Notes: generated from the sequence alone by a model not told the origin. A stretch of DNA of 63,913 nt from Bacilli bacterium (GCA_918272565.1 CAKJYW010000011.1:1-63913), one strand, 5' to 3'. Counted from the stretch's first letter, positions 15,486 through 25,044 are shown. Program-made: numbers and translations.

Positions 15486-16350
15486 AATAGTTCTCTATCC
15501 TTTCTTTAATTTCAATCGCTTTATTAATTGTATCAATATACATTCTACAATAATTTTCAATATCGTTAGAATCATATTTTCTAATTCTAATCATTTTATT
15601 CATGTAATTGATATAGAATGTAACTTCACCATTACATACGTCAATTCCAACAGATTTAGCATCAAATGATTTAAGTAAATCATTGTAACACTCTAATATA
15701 ACATCACCATATTTTCCACCTTCTTTTGGTAGATAAATCCTAGCATCATCAATATCTACATCTTTATATCGTCTTAATTTAAATGGAGCATAATGGTCAT
15801 TTCTAATTTGCATATTAAGGTTTGTATTAACACTAAACCTAATAACAAGACCTCTCAGAGTTTCATATGATGTTTTTCCATTACTTCTTGAAAAGATTAC
15901 ATTAAAGATAGATCCTTTAATATCACTATTAAAGAGTTCAAAAGCGCTATATACACTAATCATATCTCCATCTTGAACTCTTGTCTCTTTTAACATTTTA
16001 ATGTATTCTTTTTTATCTTTACCACTGACAATATCAAAATTAGATTCCGCTCTTAATATATCAACAACTAATTTATTGACTTCATAGAAATAAAATCTTG
16101 TTCTTTTATTAGTACACACTAATAACATTATCATTAAATCAGTTATTCCAACAAACGTAAGAAGCATAGAGAATGAAAAGATAAACCAATCCTCATCATT
16201 TATCACTTTAATAAAGATAATAGATGAGATTATTAAGACAAATATACTAGCAATTAAAGATATCGTTCCGGTAACCTTAAAGCTACTAATCATCTTATCG
16301 TGCTTTTTCTTTAATTCTCTAATCTTCTTTTCGTATAAATACATTTCCAT
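15478..16350 (-). CDS. Membrane protein with cytoplasmic domain, possibly DUF3137-like
   Basis: 290 aa. Basic N-terminus, two transmembrane helices (about 27-47 and 54-80), then a soluble domain of 200 residues. Within it VYSAFELFNSDIKGSIFNVIFSR recalls DUF3137-type proteins, but this is weak. Located between a serine hydrolase and a small membrane protein in one tight operon. Function unknown. Confidence 0.6.
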   Translation of the reverse strand: MEMYLYEKKIRELKKKHDKMISSFKVTGTISLIASIFVLIISSIIFIKVINDEDWFIFSFSMLLTFVGITDLMIMLLVCTNKRTRFYFYEVNKLVVDILRAESNFDIVSGKDKKEYIKMLKETRVQDGDMISVYSAFELFNSDIKGSIFNVIFSRSNGKTSYETLRGLVIRFSVNTNLNMQIRNDHYAPFKLRRYKDVDIDDARIYLPKEGGKYGDVILECYNDLLKSFDAKSVGIDVCNGEVTFYINYMNKMIRIRKYDSNDIENYCRMYIDTINKAIEIKERIENYYG

Positions 16351-16359
16351 ATGTTTATC

Positions 16360-17841
16360 CTAATACTTAATCTTAATAGTATTTCCCTTACTAACCTCTA
16401 AGCCCAATGCATAAGAAGTTTCTAATACTCTAATAACAGGAATAGAATCAAATTTTGTTGGAGCGGAGATAGTAACTTGCTTTTCACCTTTAGTAATTAC
16501 ATATGTATCAGTTTCTTCATTCTTTATAGCCACAACCCCAATTCCATCGCAATAATTAAATAATCCTAAATAGATATCATTATCATATTCAAATGGTTCT
16601 TGGTCTAGAGTAATTACTCTATCATCAACTGAAGCTTCTTTTTCTCCAAGTTTAAATTCAAATGTTGAAGGGGCATCACCATCAAAATATCTATTTAGAT
16701 ATTCATTTAATGTCTCATAGAATACATCTAAAATATTATGTTTAGTATCTGTTTTATAATATCCACCATTAGTAATAAAGATCGCACCTAAATCATATTT
16801 TCTACTAAAGAACATATAACTTCTAACACCATATGCTCCACCAGTATGTCCTCTTAATAGTAATCCTCTATCACTAAAAGTATCCATTACTTTCATTTGT
16901 AATCCTTTAGCGTGATAACCTCCACCTTCACCAAATCCAATCCAATGGATTTGATACATCAAATCGACAGTTTCTTCTTTTAGAATTCTAACTCCATCAA
17001 TTTCACCTTTATTCATAAACATTCGCATGATTTTAGTTAAATCATCCATGTCTATAAATAAACCACCAGCTGGGCCTCTAAAGTTTTCGCCTAGTGGCCA
17101 TCTTTTATAAGCTGAGCCTAAGAAGCCTTCTCTACTACGGCTAATAACATATCCATCATCACTAGGAAGGTAGGTTGATGCGATATTATCTTTTCTTTCA
17201 ATATCACTTGCCACAAAGCTAGCATCAATTCCAAGTGGCCTAAATACATGATTAATCATATAATCTGTATAATATTCACCACTTAGCTTTTCTACCATAC
17301 AAGCCATTATGCCACAACCAAAATTAGAATAAATGAACCTCTCACCAGGAGCATATTCACTAAAAGTCTTATCAGTATAGTATTTACTATTAGTATCAAC
17401 TAATAAATCTTTCAAAGTGACATCCAAATTACTACCATTAACTCCATTATATCCTTTTTTGATATCATCATATGCTGGGTTTTCATCATCATACCCATCA
17501 ACAATCGAACTTGTTTGAGTTAATATCATTTTTGGAGTAATAACACTATCTGGATATTTAGGATTACGAATAGTAAGTCCTAAGATATCACTAATATCAC
17601 CATCTAAATCAAATAATCCTTTTTCATATAATTGCATTAGAGATATTGCCCCAACAGTTTTACTAATTGATGCAATCCTATAGATTGTTTTGTCACTCGT
17701 TTCTTCTTTTCTTTCTAAATCACGATAGCCGTAGTGACATCTTTCTAAAATCTTTCCGCCTTTATAAAAAACAGTGTTAGCACCAACTAGCCTAGCATTG
17801 CTACATATTTCATTAAATTTCTCTTCAAAACTTTTACTCAT
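16360..17841 (-). CDS. Serine beta-lactamase-fold hydrolase (class C-like)
   Basis: 493 aa. Complete penicillin-recognising motifs: SISK (58-61), YSN (171-173) and HTG (332-334), as in class C beta-lactamases, esterases and D-amino peptidases. No signal peptide, so cytoplasmic; the family usually hydrolyses esters or peptides rather than beta-lactams in such cases. The last 110 residues form an extra beta-rich domain. First gene of an operon with two membrane proteins. The 473-aa fusion at 25.9-27.3 kb shares this fold. Confidence 0.8.
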   Translation of the reverse strand: MSKSFEEKFNEICSNARLVGANTVFYKGGKILERCHYGYRDLERKEETSDKTIYRIASISKTVGAISLMQLYEKGLFDLDGDISDILGLTIRNPKYPDSVITPKMILTQTSSIVDGYDDENPAYDDIKKGYNGVNGSNLDVTLKDLLVDTNSKYYTDKTFSEYAPGERFIYSNFGCGIMACMVEKLSGEYYTDYMINHVFRPLGIDASFVASDIERKDNIASTYLPSDDGYVISRSREGFLGSAYKRWPLGENFRGPAGGLFIDMDDLTKIMRMFMNKGEIDGVRILKEETVDLMYQIHWIGFGEGGGYHAKGLQMKVMDTFSDRGLLLRGHTGGAYGVRSYMFFSRKYDLGAIFITNGGYYKTDTKHNILDVFYETLNEYLNRYFDGDAPSTFEFKLGEKEASVDDRVITLDQEPFEYDNDIYLGLFNYCDGIGVVAIKNEETDTYVITKGEKQVTISAPTKFDSIPVIRVLETSYALGLEVSKGNTIKIKY

Positions 17842-17862
17842 TTTGCACCTCTTTATACTTAT

Positions 17863-17891
17863 ATTATACTTCTTTTTGCCTAATTTTACAA
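17863..17891 (-). promoter_or_regulatory. Promoter of the serine hydrolase operon
   Basis: TTGTAA (17886-17891), 17-nt spacer, TATAAT (17863-17868) on the minus strand, 20 nt before the gene. Confidence 0.7.
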
Positions 17892-17984
17892 TTTATAGTC
17901 TCGCTCCCCATCACGAAAAAAAGACATTTTTTAAAATATTGACTATTTTCTTTAACTAAATTTTAGCCTATTTTTGTATATTTA

Positions 17985-17993
17985 TGCTATAAT
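17985..17993 (+). promoter_or_regulatory. Extended -10 promoter of the HtrA-like pair
   Basis: TGC-TATAAT, an extended -10, without a good -35. It lies about 28 nt before the start of the first HtrA-like lipoprotein gene and is divergent from the promoter at 17863-17891. Confidence 0.6.
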
Positions 17994-18020
17994 AACTATA
18001 CATAGATTTGGGGTGATATT

Positions 18021-19664
18021 TTGCAATTCAAAATAAAACTTAATAAAATGCTAATTATCATTGTTTCTTTAGTACTACTACTTTCCTTATCTAGTTGTTT
18101 TAAAATCGATTCTACAACTAGTGAAGTTAAAATAAGTAGTAACTATTATGAACTAAAAGTTAACGAAGAATTAAAGCTTCCAATTCAAATCAATGATTTA
18201 GATGTTACATACGTTTCTAGTAACGATGATATCGTTTCTATTAATGGTAACACTATTACCGCCCTAAAGAGTGGTAGTACTGTAATATATGCTATGAATA
18301 ATAACAAATCCATAAAAGAATATGCTATTAAAGTTACAGGAAATGAATATAAAATAAAAATTACCGGACCTTCTTTAGTAATACTAGATGAAGAAGCACA
18401 ATTTAGTGCTACTTATTTAGATGAAATAATTGAGGTAAGTTGGAAGAGTAATGATGAAAATATCTTATCAATTGATGAAGATGGTAAAGCCCTAGGCGTA
18501 AATGAGGGTTTAGTTACAGTTGAAGCAATTTCAAAGACTAACCCTAACATTAAAGGTGAAATAAGTGTGTTTGTTGTGAAAGAAGTTAGTGGTGGAAGTG
18601 CAACTGACACTTTCGTGTCTTCAACTGATAATATGTCATCAGACCTACTTACTAGTGTATTTTATCCAATAATCGAAGATGCTAAAGCTTATACTATCGA
18701 ACTCAAATCATATAAAAAGAATGATAGAAACCTTGAAATCTTAGATGGCACATATTGTGGAGTAGTATATAAAAGACAATATATTTCTAGTGATGGTAGC
18801 ATCACTTTAGATATGCAAGAAGACACAGTTAAATATTTATATTACGCTCTAACTAATCGTCACACTGTTAAAGATACAACAAAAGTAATCGTCATTGATC
18901 CTGAAACAAAAGTTGAATCAAACGCTAAAATCTTGCAATATGACTTAAAAGTTGATTTAGCAATCATATCTTTTGAATCAAATATCTATTATAAAGAAGC
19001 TAAATTTGGTGATAGCGATGAAGCCAAAAGTGGTGAATTCGTTATTACAGTAGGATCTCAAATGGGTTCTAACTATCACTCAACAGCCGCAATCGGTATC
19101 ATATCAAATATCAATAGATATCTATCAGATGATACTGACGGGGACGGAACAAATGACTGGGATAGTGAATATATCCAACATGATGCTTCAATTAATGATG
19201 GAAGTGATGGCTCTCCATTAATCAATTTAAAAGGAGAAGTAATTGGATTAAACACTTTGAAGATATCTTCAGTTAAAACAGAAGATATGGGATTTGCTAT
19301 TCCAATTAATATTATTAAAGATTTAATCGAGCCACTTGAGGAAGGAAAACAAATTGTTAGACCAATTCTAGGGGTTAGTGCAATCGAAGTTAAAACAATT
19401 ATTGTATCTGAGTATTATAAGAGTCAATACCCAGTTGATGATGAAATAACATTTGGTATTTATATTGTAGAAGTGGGTGAAGGAGCCGCAAAAGAAGCTG
19501 GTGTACAAGTTAATGATATTTTAATCAGTATTAATGGTATGAATATCTACTACACTTACATTTTGCGTGCTGAACTTGGCAAGTTCGTAATCGATTCAGG
19601 CGATACTTGCGAAATTGTAGTTTACCGTAATGGTGAGTATATCACCTTAACAGTAACTTTTTAG
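18021..19664 (+). CDS. HtrA-like lipoprotein with Ig-like domains and PDZ, catalytic Ser replaced
   Basis: 547 aa from TTG, supported by GGGGTGAT upstream. Lipobox LSLSSC (Cys26), two bacterial Ig-like (BIG2) domains (about 40-190), a trypsin-like DegP/HtrA domain (about 210-435) and a C-terminal PDZ domain (about 446-547). His281 (LTNRHTV) and Asp312 (KVDLAI) are present, but the nucleophile motif reads NDGSDGSPL where active HtrA has NPGNSGGPL, putting Asp396 at the Ser position. It is thus probably a pseudoprotease outside the membrane, possibly a PDZ-bearing partner of the active protein encoded 9 nt downstream. A calcium-loop-like DTDGDGTNDWD (371-381) lies beside the active site. Confidence 0.85.
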   Translation: MQFKIKLNKMLIIIVSLVLLLSLSSCFKIDSTTSEVKISSNYYELKVNEELKLPIQINDLDVTYVSSNDDIVSINGNTITALKSGSTVIYAMNNNKSIKEYAIKVTGNEYKIKITGPSLVILDEEAQFSATYLDEIIEVSWKSNDENILSIDEDGKALGVNEGLVTVEAISKTNPNIKGEISVFVVKEVSGGSATDTFVSSTDNMSSDLLTSVFYPIIEDAKAYTIELKSYKKNDRNLEILDGTYCGVVYKRQYISSDGSITLDMQEDTVKYLYYALTNRHTVKDTTKVIVIDPETKVESNAKILQYDLKVDLAIISFESNIYYKEAKFGDSDEAKSGEFVITVGSQMGSNYHSTAAIGIISNINRYLSDDTDGDGTNDWDSEYIQHDASINDGSDGSPLINLKGEVIGLNTLKISSVKTEDMGFAIPINIIKDLIEPLEEGKQIVRPILGVSAIEVKTIIVSEYYKSQYPVDDEITFGIYIVEVGEGAAKEAGVQVNDILISINGMNIYYTYILRAELGKFVIDSGDTCEIVVYRNGEYITLTVTF

Positions 19665-19673
19665 GAGGTAAAT

Positions 19674-20981
19674 ATGAAATTGAATATAATTAAAAGATCA
19701 TATCATTTCATTTTGTTACTAATATTATTTAGTTTGAGCTTAGTACTTACATCATGCTCAATACCAAACTCTAGTGGAGTTATTATATCTGATGACTTAA
19801 TCAGTATAAATATTGGTGAAAGCACAGTATTATCACTTAATACTAACGAAGAAGCCACATGGAGCAGTAGCGATGAAGCTGTAGCGATTGTTAATCAAAA
19901 TGGACTAGTTACTGGTATTAGTGGTGGTATTTGTAAAATCAAAGCAGTTACTAGTAAAAACGAATATACTATATTAGTTAGCGTTAGTATTACTGAAGAA
20001 CCTACTCCACTAATGACAATAAGTGGAAAGCAAACAGTTTATGTTGGTAGCGCAATTCAACTAGATTTAACATTTACTAATGTTAAAGTTGAACCTAGAG
20101 TTGATTGGTCTAGTAGCGATGTTAGTGTTGCTACAGTTGATGCAAACGGCTTAGTAACAGGAGTTGGAGCCGGTATTGCCACAATCAGAGCGACCGCTGT
20201 CCTAGATTCACTTATTACAAAAGAATATTTAGTATTAGTAAAAGATCAAACGTCAATCCTTTATGACACTATTGGAAATTATGTTGAATCAAGAAAAATC
20301 ATACTTGATGGTGAAATAGACCTAACTTCCCTAAATTCTGTCACAACAAAAGTTATCTCTGATAACTATGAAAGAACAATCGGAGTTAGTAATTACCAAT
20401 ATGTTAATGTAACATTTACCGAAAAGTCTCTTGAAAGAGCCGGAGTAGGAACAGGTATCATCTTTAAAAGAGTAGAAAATAATGACGCCTATGATTATTA
20501 TTTAATAACTAATTATCATGTAATCGATGGTAACGATAAGTTAAAAGTTTATTTAGGCGATAGAGATGTTGAAATAGATGCTACAATAGTAGCAAGTGAT
20601 TCAGATTTAGATTTAGCTGTATTAAAGTTTACTTTCAAAGAAGAAATCTCAGTATGTAAATTTGGTTCCGTAAGCGAAGTTAAAGCTGGTGATTTCATTA
20701 TTGCTTTAGGTAATGCGGAAGGTTATGACTATTATGGATCAGCTACATTCGGTATGGTTTCATATGTAAATAGAAATCTAATAGGTGAAAGTGCTAAATA
20801 CATTCAACACGATGCCGCAATTAACCCTGGTAATAGTGGTGGACCACTATTTAATATGAAAGGTGAAGTAATTGGTATCAACACAATTAAACTTGCTGAT
20901 ACTAAAATTGATAACATGGGATTTTCAATAACAATTGATATTGTTAAAGAATTCTTAGAAAAATCAAATATTACATATTAA
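19674..20981 (+). CDS. HtrA-like serine protease lipoprotein with Ig-like domains, no PDZ
   Basis: 435 aa; ribosome site GGAGG. Lipobox LTSC (Cys28), two BIG2 domains (about 35-190, each with WSSSD...VATVD and NGLVTG), then a complete HtrA protease domain: His282 (TNYHVI), Asp313 (DLDLAVL), Ser388 (NPGNSGGPL). The chain ends at the protease domain, so the PDZ domain usual in HtrA is missing. Expected to be a surface-tethered quality-control or processing protease. Forms an operon with the preceding paralogue, which has PDZ but no Ser. Confidence 0.85.
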   Translation: MKLNIIKRSYHFILLLILFSLSLVLTSCSIPNSSGVIISDDLISINIGESTVLSLNTNEEATWSSSDEAVAIVNQNGLVTGISGGICKIKAVTSKNEYTILVSVSITEEPTPLMTISGKQTVYVGSAIQLDLTFTNVKVEPRVDWSSSDVSVATVDANGLVTGVGAGIATIRATAVLDSLITKEYLVLVKDQTSILYDTIGNYVESRKIILDGEIDLTSLNSVTTKVISDNYERTIGVSNYQYVNVTFTEKSLERAGVGTGIIFKRVENNDAYDYYLITNYHVIDGNDKLKVYLGDRDVEIDATIVASDSDLDLAVLKFTFKEEISVCKFGSVSEVKAGDFIIALGNAEGYDYYGSATFGMVSYVNRNLIGESAKYIQHDAAINPGNSGGPLFNMKGEVIGINTIKLADTKIDNMGFSITIDIVKEFLEKSNITY

Positions 20982-20987
20982 GATATA

Positions 20988-21027
20988 AAGTCATATGATT
21001 TCAATTTCAATTTCATATGACTTTTTT
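20988..21027 (+). terminator. Terminator of the HtrA-like operon
   Basis: AAGTCATATGA (20988-20998) pairs perfectly with TCATATGACTT (21013-21023), followed by TTTTTT. Confidence 0.9.
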
Positions 21028-21071
21028 CAATTATGTGATAAAATATTAACAAATAAGAAAGAGGGAAACAT

Positions 21072-22274
21072 ATGAAAGATAAAATATTAAAAAGGTTTTT
21101 AAAATATGTTAGTTTTGACACTCAGTCAAGCGATACAACTTTCACTCATCCATCAACAGTTAAACAAAAAGAATTAGCGAAATATTTAGTTGATGAACTC
21201 CACGCACTTGGAGTAGATAATGCTTTTATGGATGAATATAGTTATGTCTATGCAAAAATTAGTGGCACAAACGATGAAAAGACTATTGGACTAGCTGCTC
21301 ACCTAGATACCGCTTTAGAATGTAGCGGTGTAGTTAATCCAAAAATTATTGAAAAATATAATGGTGAAGTAATCAAAATAAACGATTATAGTTTCCTAGA
21401 TCCTAAAGTTTTTACTCAACTAAATAATCAAATAGGAGAAACTTTAGTTACAACTGATGGCACTAGTTTACTAGGGGCTGATGATAAAGCAGGTATTGCT
21501 ATTATCATGACACTTGTTGAAAAGATTTTAAAAGAAGGGAAAGAATATCCTAATTTAATTATTCTATTTACTCCAGACGAAGAAATTGGAGAAGGAACAG
21601 ATAAATTAAATTATGAAATCTTTAATCCAGACTTTGCTTACACCCTAGATGGTGGAGCAATCACTGATATCAACTACGAAAACTTCAATGCTGCAACAGC
21701 CTTCTTAACTTTTACTGGAAAAGCAATTCACCCAGGAAGTGCTAAAGGCAAAATGGTTAATAGCCAACTTGTAGCTATTGAATTTAATTCGATGCTACCA
21801 GATATCCGTCCTGATAATACTGAATTATATGAAGGCTTTGACCACATCACTAAAATTAGTGGTGGAGTTGAAGAAACTAAAGCTGAATATATCATTAGAA
21901 ACCATGATTTAGATTTATTCCATAAGCAAATTCAAGATTTCTATGATATCACAGAAAAGCTAAACGCTAAATATGGATACGAGGTAGTAAAATGCGTTAT
22001 CAAGCACAGCTACTCTAACATGAGCGAGAAAGTAACAAAGATGCCATATGTCCTAGATTATCCCGTTAATGCTATTAAAGCTAAAGGCCTAGTTCCTCAC
22101 TTCGTTCCAATTAGAGGAGGAACTGACGGAGCAAGAATGTCATATAATGGAGTTGTTACACCAAACCTAGGAACAGGTGGCTATAACTGTCATGGTCCAC
22201 TAGAATATGCATCAATTGATGAAATGAATCAAATGGTAGATATCTTATTTGATATGTTAAAAGAAATAAAATAA
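21072..22274 (+). CDS. pepT: Peptidase T (tripeptide aminopeptidase)
   Basis: 400 aa, normal length for this M20 family metallopeptidase that releases the N-terminal residue from tripeptides in the cytoplasm. Metal and catalytic motifs are complete: AAHLDTA (His/Asp), GADDKAG (bridging Asp), PDEEIGEG (catalytic and ligand Glu), LDGG and NCHGPLE (final His). GAGGG ribosome site and a weak extended -10 (TGATAAAAT, 21034-21042) lie upstream. Monocistronic, bounded by terminators; probably serves peptide-based amino acid supply. Confidence 0.93.
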   Translation: MKDKILKRFLKYVSFDTQSSDTTFTHPSTVKQKELAKYLVDELHALGVDNAFMDEYSYVYAKISGTNDEKTIGLAAHLDTALECSGVVNPKIIEKYNGEVIKINDYSFLDPKVFTQLNNQIGETLVTTDGTSLLGADDKAGIAIIMTLVEKILKEGKEYPNLIILFTPDEEIGEGTDKLNYEIFNPDFAYTLDGGAITDINYENFNAATAFLTFTGKAIHPGSAKGKMVNSQLVAIEFNSMLPDIRPDNTELYEGFDHITKISGGVEETKAEYIIRNHDLDLFHKQIQDFYDITEKLNAKYGYEVVKCVIKHSYSNMSEKVTKMPYVLDYPVNAIKAKGLVPHFVPIRGGTDGARMSYNGVVTPNLGTGGYNCHGPLEYASIDEMNQMVDILFDMLKEIK

Positions 22275-22277
22275 AAA

Positions 22278-22303
22278 ACTGAAACTAGTTTCCTAATTTC
22301 AGT
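22278..22303. terminator. Short hairpin between convergent pepT and PfkB kinase genes
   Basis: ACTGAAA (22278-22284) pairs with TTTCAGT (22297-22303); short A- and T-runs on the flanks. It includes the stop codon of the PfkB gene. Confidence 0.5.
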
Positions 22304-23165
22304 CTTCAATTAATTCTTTAGTTAGATTTTTATTAACTGCTTCTTTAACTTTTAAAGTTAGGGAAGCATTTTTTTGACCTAAAGCAATTGCTTTTTCTAT
22401 GCTATATCCATTTAATATGCCATAAATGAAAGCTCCAAAGAAAGCATCACCACTTCCTGTTTCATTGATGATTTCATTTACCTTATCTACTTTAAAACTT
22501 TTTACGATACTTCCTTCATTATAGAGAATATCGTTCTTTCCTCTTGTAACTATTAAGGTGTTATCTTTAAATCCTTTAAAGTAGTCATCACCAAACATGC
22601 TCTTTGCTTCAATCTCATTACATTTTAGATATGAAATCATATTGATATTACTTAAAATCTTTTTTGCTTTGATTGTAGAAATGACATCAGTGAAGATTAC
22701 TTTATCACAGTATTTGATGAGTAAATAGTCTATTATTTCTTTTTTTAGATTAGTATCAATAAATAAATAATCAAAACTTTCTATTATTTCATCAATTTCT
22801 TTTAGATAAGAAATAGTAATATAATCAATTATTTCTTGGTCACATAGTCCTAAAACCATCTTACCTTTATCATCATGGATTGCTAGATACATTCCACTGT
22901 TAGTATCAATATTAGTTGGAGTTAGTACTTTAACATTCAAATCAACTAATTCTTGCTTTAGTGCTTTTCCCAGTGAATCGTTACCTATAGCAGTTACAAA
23001 CGTAACATCCACTCCAAGTCTAGCCATGTTTTCAACAATATTTCTAGCAACTCCACCAAAAGAAACACTGACTTTACCTATATTAGAGTCTTCTGTTACT
23101 AACTCGCTATCACTTTTACCGATAAAATCAATATTACATCCACCGATTACAATAATCTTTTTCAT
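22299..23165 (-). CDS. PfkB-family sugar/nucleoside kinase (pseudouridine kinase-like)
   Basis: 288 aa. PfkB signature 1 region SFGGVARNIVENMARLG and signature 2 ETGSGDAFFGAFIYG (catalytic Asp) are intact. The GGVARN...ARLG form is typical of pseudouridine kinases, but no pseudouridine glycosidase gene is adjacent, so a ribokinase-like role stays open. The gene start overlaps the stop of the SDR gene by one base (TAATG), so it is coupled to it. ATP-dependent, cytoplasmic. Confidence 0.8.
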   Translation of the reverse strand: MKKIIVIGGCNIDFIGKSDSELVTEDSNIGKVSVSFGGVARNIVENMARLGVDVTFVTAIGNDSLGKALKQELVDLNVKVLTPTNIDTNSGMYLAIHDDKGKMVLGLCDQEIIDYITISYLKEIDEIIESFDYLFIDTNLKKEIIDYLLIKYCDKVIFTDVISTIKAKKILSNINMISYLKCNEIEAKSMFGDDYFKGFKDNTLIVTRGKNDILYNEGSIVKSFKVDKVNEIINETGSGDAFFGAFIYGILNGYSIEKAIALGQKNASLTLKVKEAVNKNLTKELIED

Positions 23166-24958
23166 TATTTTATCGCTTTCTTATAAATCCTATCTTGCCA
23201 CTTCTCTGGTAAAGAGTTCATAAATCTAAGTTTTCTACTCCTATTGATCTTATAACAAATCTTAGGATTTCTTCTCTTTAATATCTTTCTAATTACTTTA
23301 CCAAATTGATATGGATTATGTTGACGATGAAGTTCTCTATCCATCATATATTTAAGCTTCTTAAGTTGCTTCTTATATACCTCTGTATTATTGTACATTC
23401 TTTCGTATTCGTTATTAACTTTGTCTAAAAGTCCTGTTCTAAATGAACCAGATTGAATCTTAACAACTTTTATACCAACATAATTAAGTTCACGACGTAG
23501 TACATCAGTATAACAATCAAGCATCTTTTTACTTATTGTATATAACCCCATAAATGGTTGAGGAGAATAGCTACTAAGTTCACTAGTAACATTAACAATC
23601 TTGCTTCCTTTTTGTAAAAATGGAAGGAATAGTTGATTAACACGATAAACAGTATAGAAGTTGATATCTATCATCTTTCTTAACTTCTCTTCATCGCCTT
23701 CAACCATTGTATCAAAATAGAAGGCACCAACGCAGTTGATGATAGCTTCTAATCTATCAGTGTATTCTCCAATTAGGTTATATGCTTGATACAAACTTCT
23801 TTCATTAGTTATATCACATTGAATAGGCATCACATTTTCATTAACGTAGTCTTCATCAATATTTAAATCTAGAGCAAATACCGCATAACCCAAACGTGTT
23901 GCTTCTTCCATTGTGACTCTACCAAGTCCACCAAAAGCACCCGTAACTAAGATAAACTTAATTTGAGGTTCTTCCTCCTCTTGAGGTACTTGTTCATCTT
24001 GAGGTTGTTCAACCTGAACTTGTTCAGCTTCTTGAGGAACTTGTTCATCTTGAGGCACTTGTTCATCTTGAGGTTGTTCAACCTGAACTTGTTCAGTTTC
24101 TTCTTGTTCTTCTATATCTTCGTCTTCTTCAAGATCTAATATACTTCTACCTTTAAATGGATTTACCTCTTGTTCAAACTGGGCTTGTTCTGCTTCTTTT
24201 TCCTCTTCTATCTCTTCTTCAATTTCTTCTTCTAGTTCAACTTGTTGAAGTTGAGGCTCTTCTACTTGAAGTTCTACTTGTTGAAGATCATCTTCTAGTT
24301 CACCTTGTTGAAGTTGTTCATCTTCTTCGTCATCGTAGTCTTCTTCATATACTTCTTCTAAATAATCTTCAGAATAACCACCAAATGAAGTTTGTTCAGT
24401 TACTTCTTCTACTATTTCTTCGTTTTCTTCTTTTTCTATTTCGTCTTCTAAGTCTAGAATACTTCTACCTTTAAATGGATTTACTTCCACTTTAGGAGGT
24501 ACTACTATTTCCTCCTCTTTCAAAACTACATGTTCAACTTTTGGCTCTTCCTTTACTTCCTTTATAGGTGTAGCATTTTTAGGAGCAGTTTTTTTGCTAG
24601 ATGTAGTTTTTTTAGTAGATGCTGGTGTCTTTTTAGTAGACGCCTTTTTAGAAGTAGTCTTCTTAGTTGTTCCCTTCTTGCTAGATGTAGTCTTTTTAGA
24701 AGTTGTAGCCTTTTTAGTAGTACTTGCTTTAGGTTTGGCCTCTTTTTTAGGCTCTTCCTTTACTTCCTCTTTAGGCTCATCTTCTAAATCTTTAATAGAT
24801 CTACCTTTAAAAGGATTATTTTTAAACGTTAAAGGCTTTTCTTCTTCCTCTATATTCTCTATTTTTTCTTCTTCTGCTTTAGGAGCCACTTCTTCGCTTT
24901 CTTCAACTTCCTTAGCAATATCAAAAATAGATCTTCCTTTGAATGGATTATTGTTCAT
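23165..24958 (-). CDS. Short-chain dehydrogenase with long disordered repeat-bearing N-terminus
   Basis: 597 aa in two parts. Residues 1-332 are low-complexity: four copies of NPFKGRSI-x-D (at 4, 48, 160 and 266), a Lys/Thr/Ser block (about 79-128, histone H1-like) and acidic Glu/Gln/Pro stretches with tandem PQDEQV repeats. Residues 333-597 form an SDR domain: TGAFGGLG (339-346), NCVG, Ser in VTSELSS and YTISK (Tyr473, Lys477). Such enzymes reduce or oxidise small carbonyl substrates with NAD(P); the substrate is unknown. The repeated motif looks like a docking site for a partner. A -10 with TG (TGGTATAAT) lies upstream. Base composition fits the neighbours. Confidence 0.8.
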   Translation of the reverse strand: MNNNPFKGRSIFDIAKEVEESEEVAPKAEEEKIENIEEEEKPLTFKNNPFKGRSIKDLEDEPKEEVKEEPKKEAKPKASTTKKATTSKKTTSSKKGTTKKTTSKKASTKKTPASTKKTTSSKKTAPKNATPIKEVKEEPKVEHVVLKEEEIVVPPKVEVNPFKGRSILDLEDEIEKEENEEIVEEVTEQTSFGGYSEDYLEEVYEEDYDDEEDEQLQQGELEDDLQQVELQVEEPQLQQVELEEEIEEEIEEEKEAEQAQFEQEVNPFKGRSILDLEEDEDIEEQEETEQVQVEQPQDEQVPQDEQVPQEAEQVQVEQPQDEQVPQEEEEPQIKFILVTGAFGGLGRVTMEEATRLGYAVFALDLNIDEDYVNENVMPIQCDITNERSLYQAYNLIGEYTDRLEAIINCVGAFYFDTMVEGDEEKLRKMIDINFYTVYRVNQLFLPFLQKGSKIVNVTSELSSYSPQPFMGLYTISKKMLDCYTDVLRRELNYVGIKVVKIQSGSFRTGLLDKVNNEYERMYNNTEVYKKQLKKLKYMMDRELHRQHNPYQFGKVIRKILKRRNPKICYKINRSRKLRFMNSLPEKWQDRIYKKAIK

Positions 24959-25044
24959 ATTAATACCTCAACTATTATTGATTATACCATATTTTGTCTC
25001 TCTTATAAATAAAAACATTTATTAATGATAAAAACACCCACCAA

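Noticed and set aside
24157-25025. Plus-strand open frames opposite the SDR gene
   Set aside because: They mirror the low-complexity Glu/Lys/Gln codons on the other strand (Leu/Phe/Val/Ser-rich products) and have no ribosome sites.
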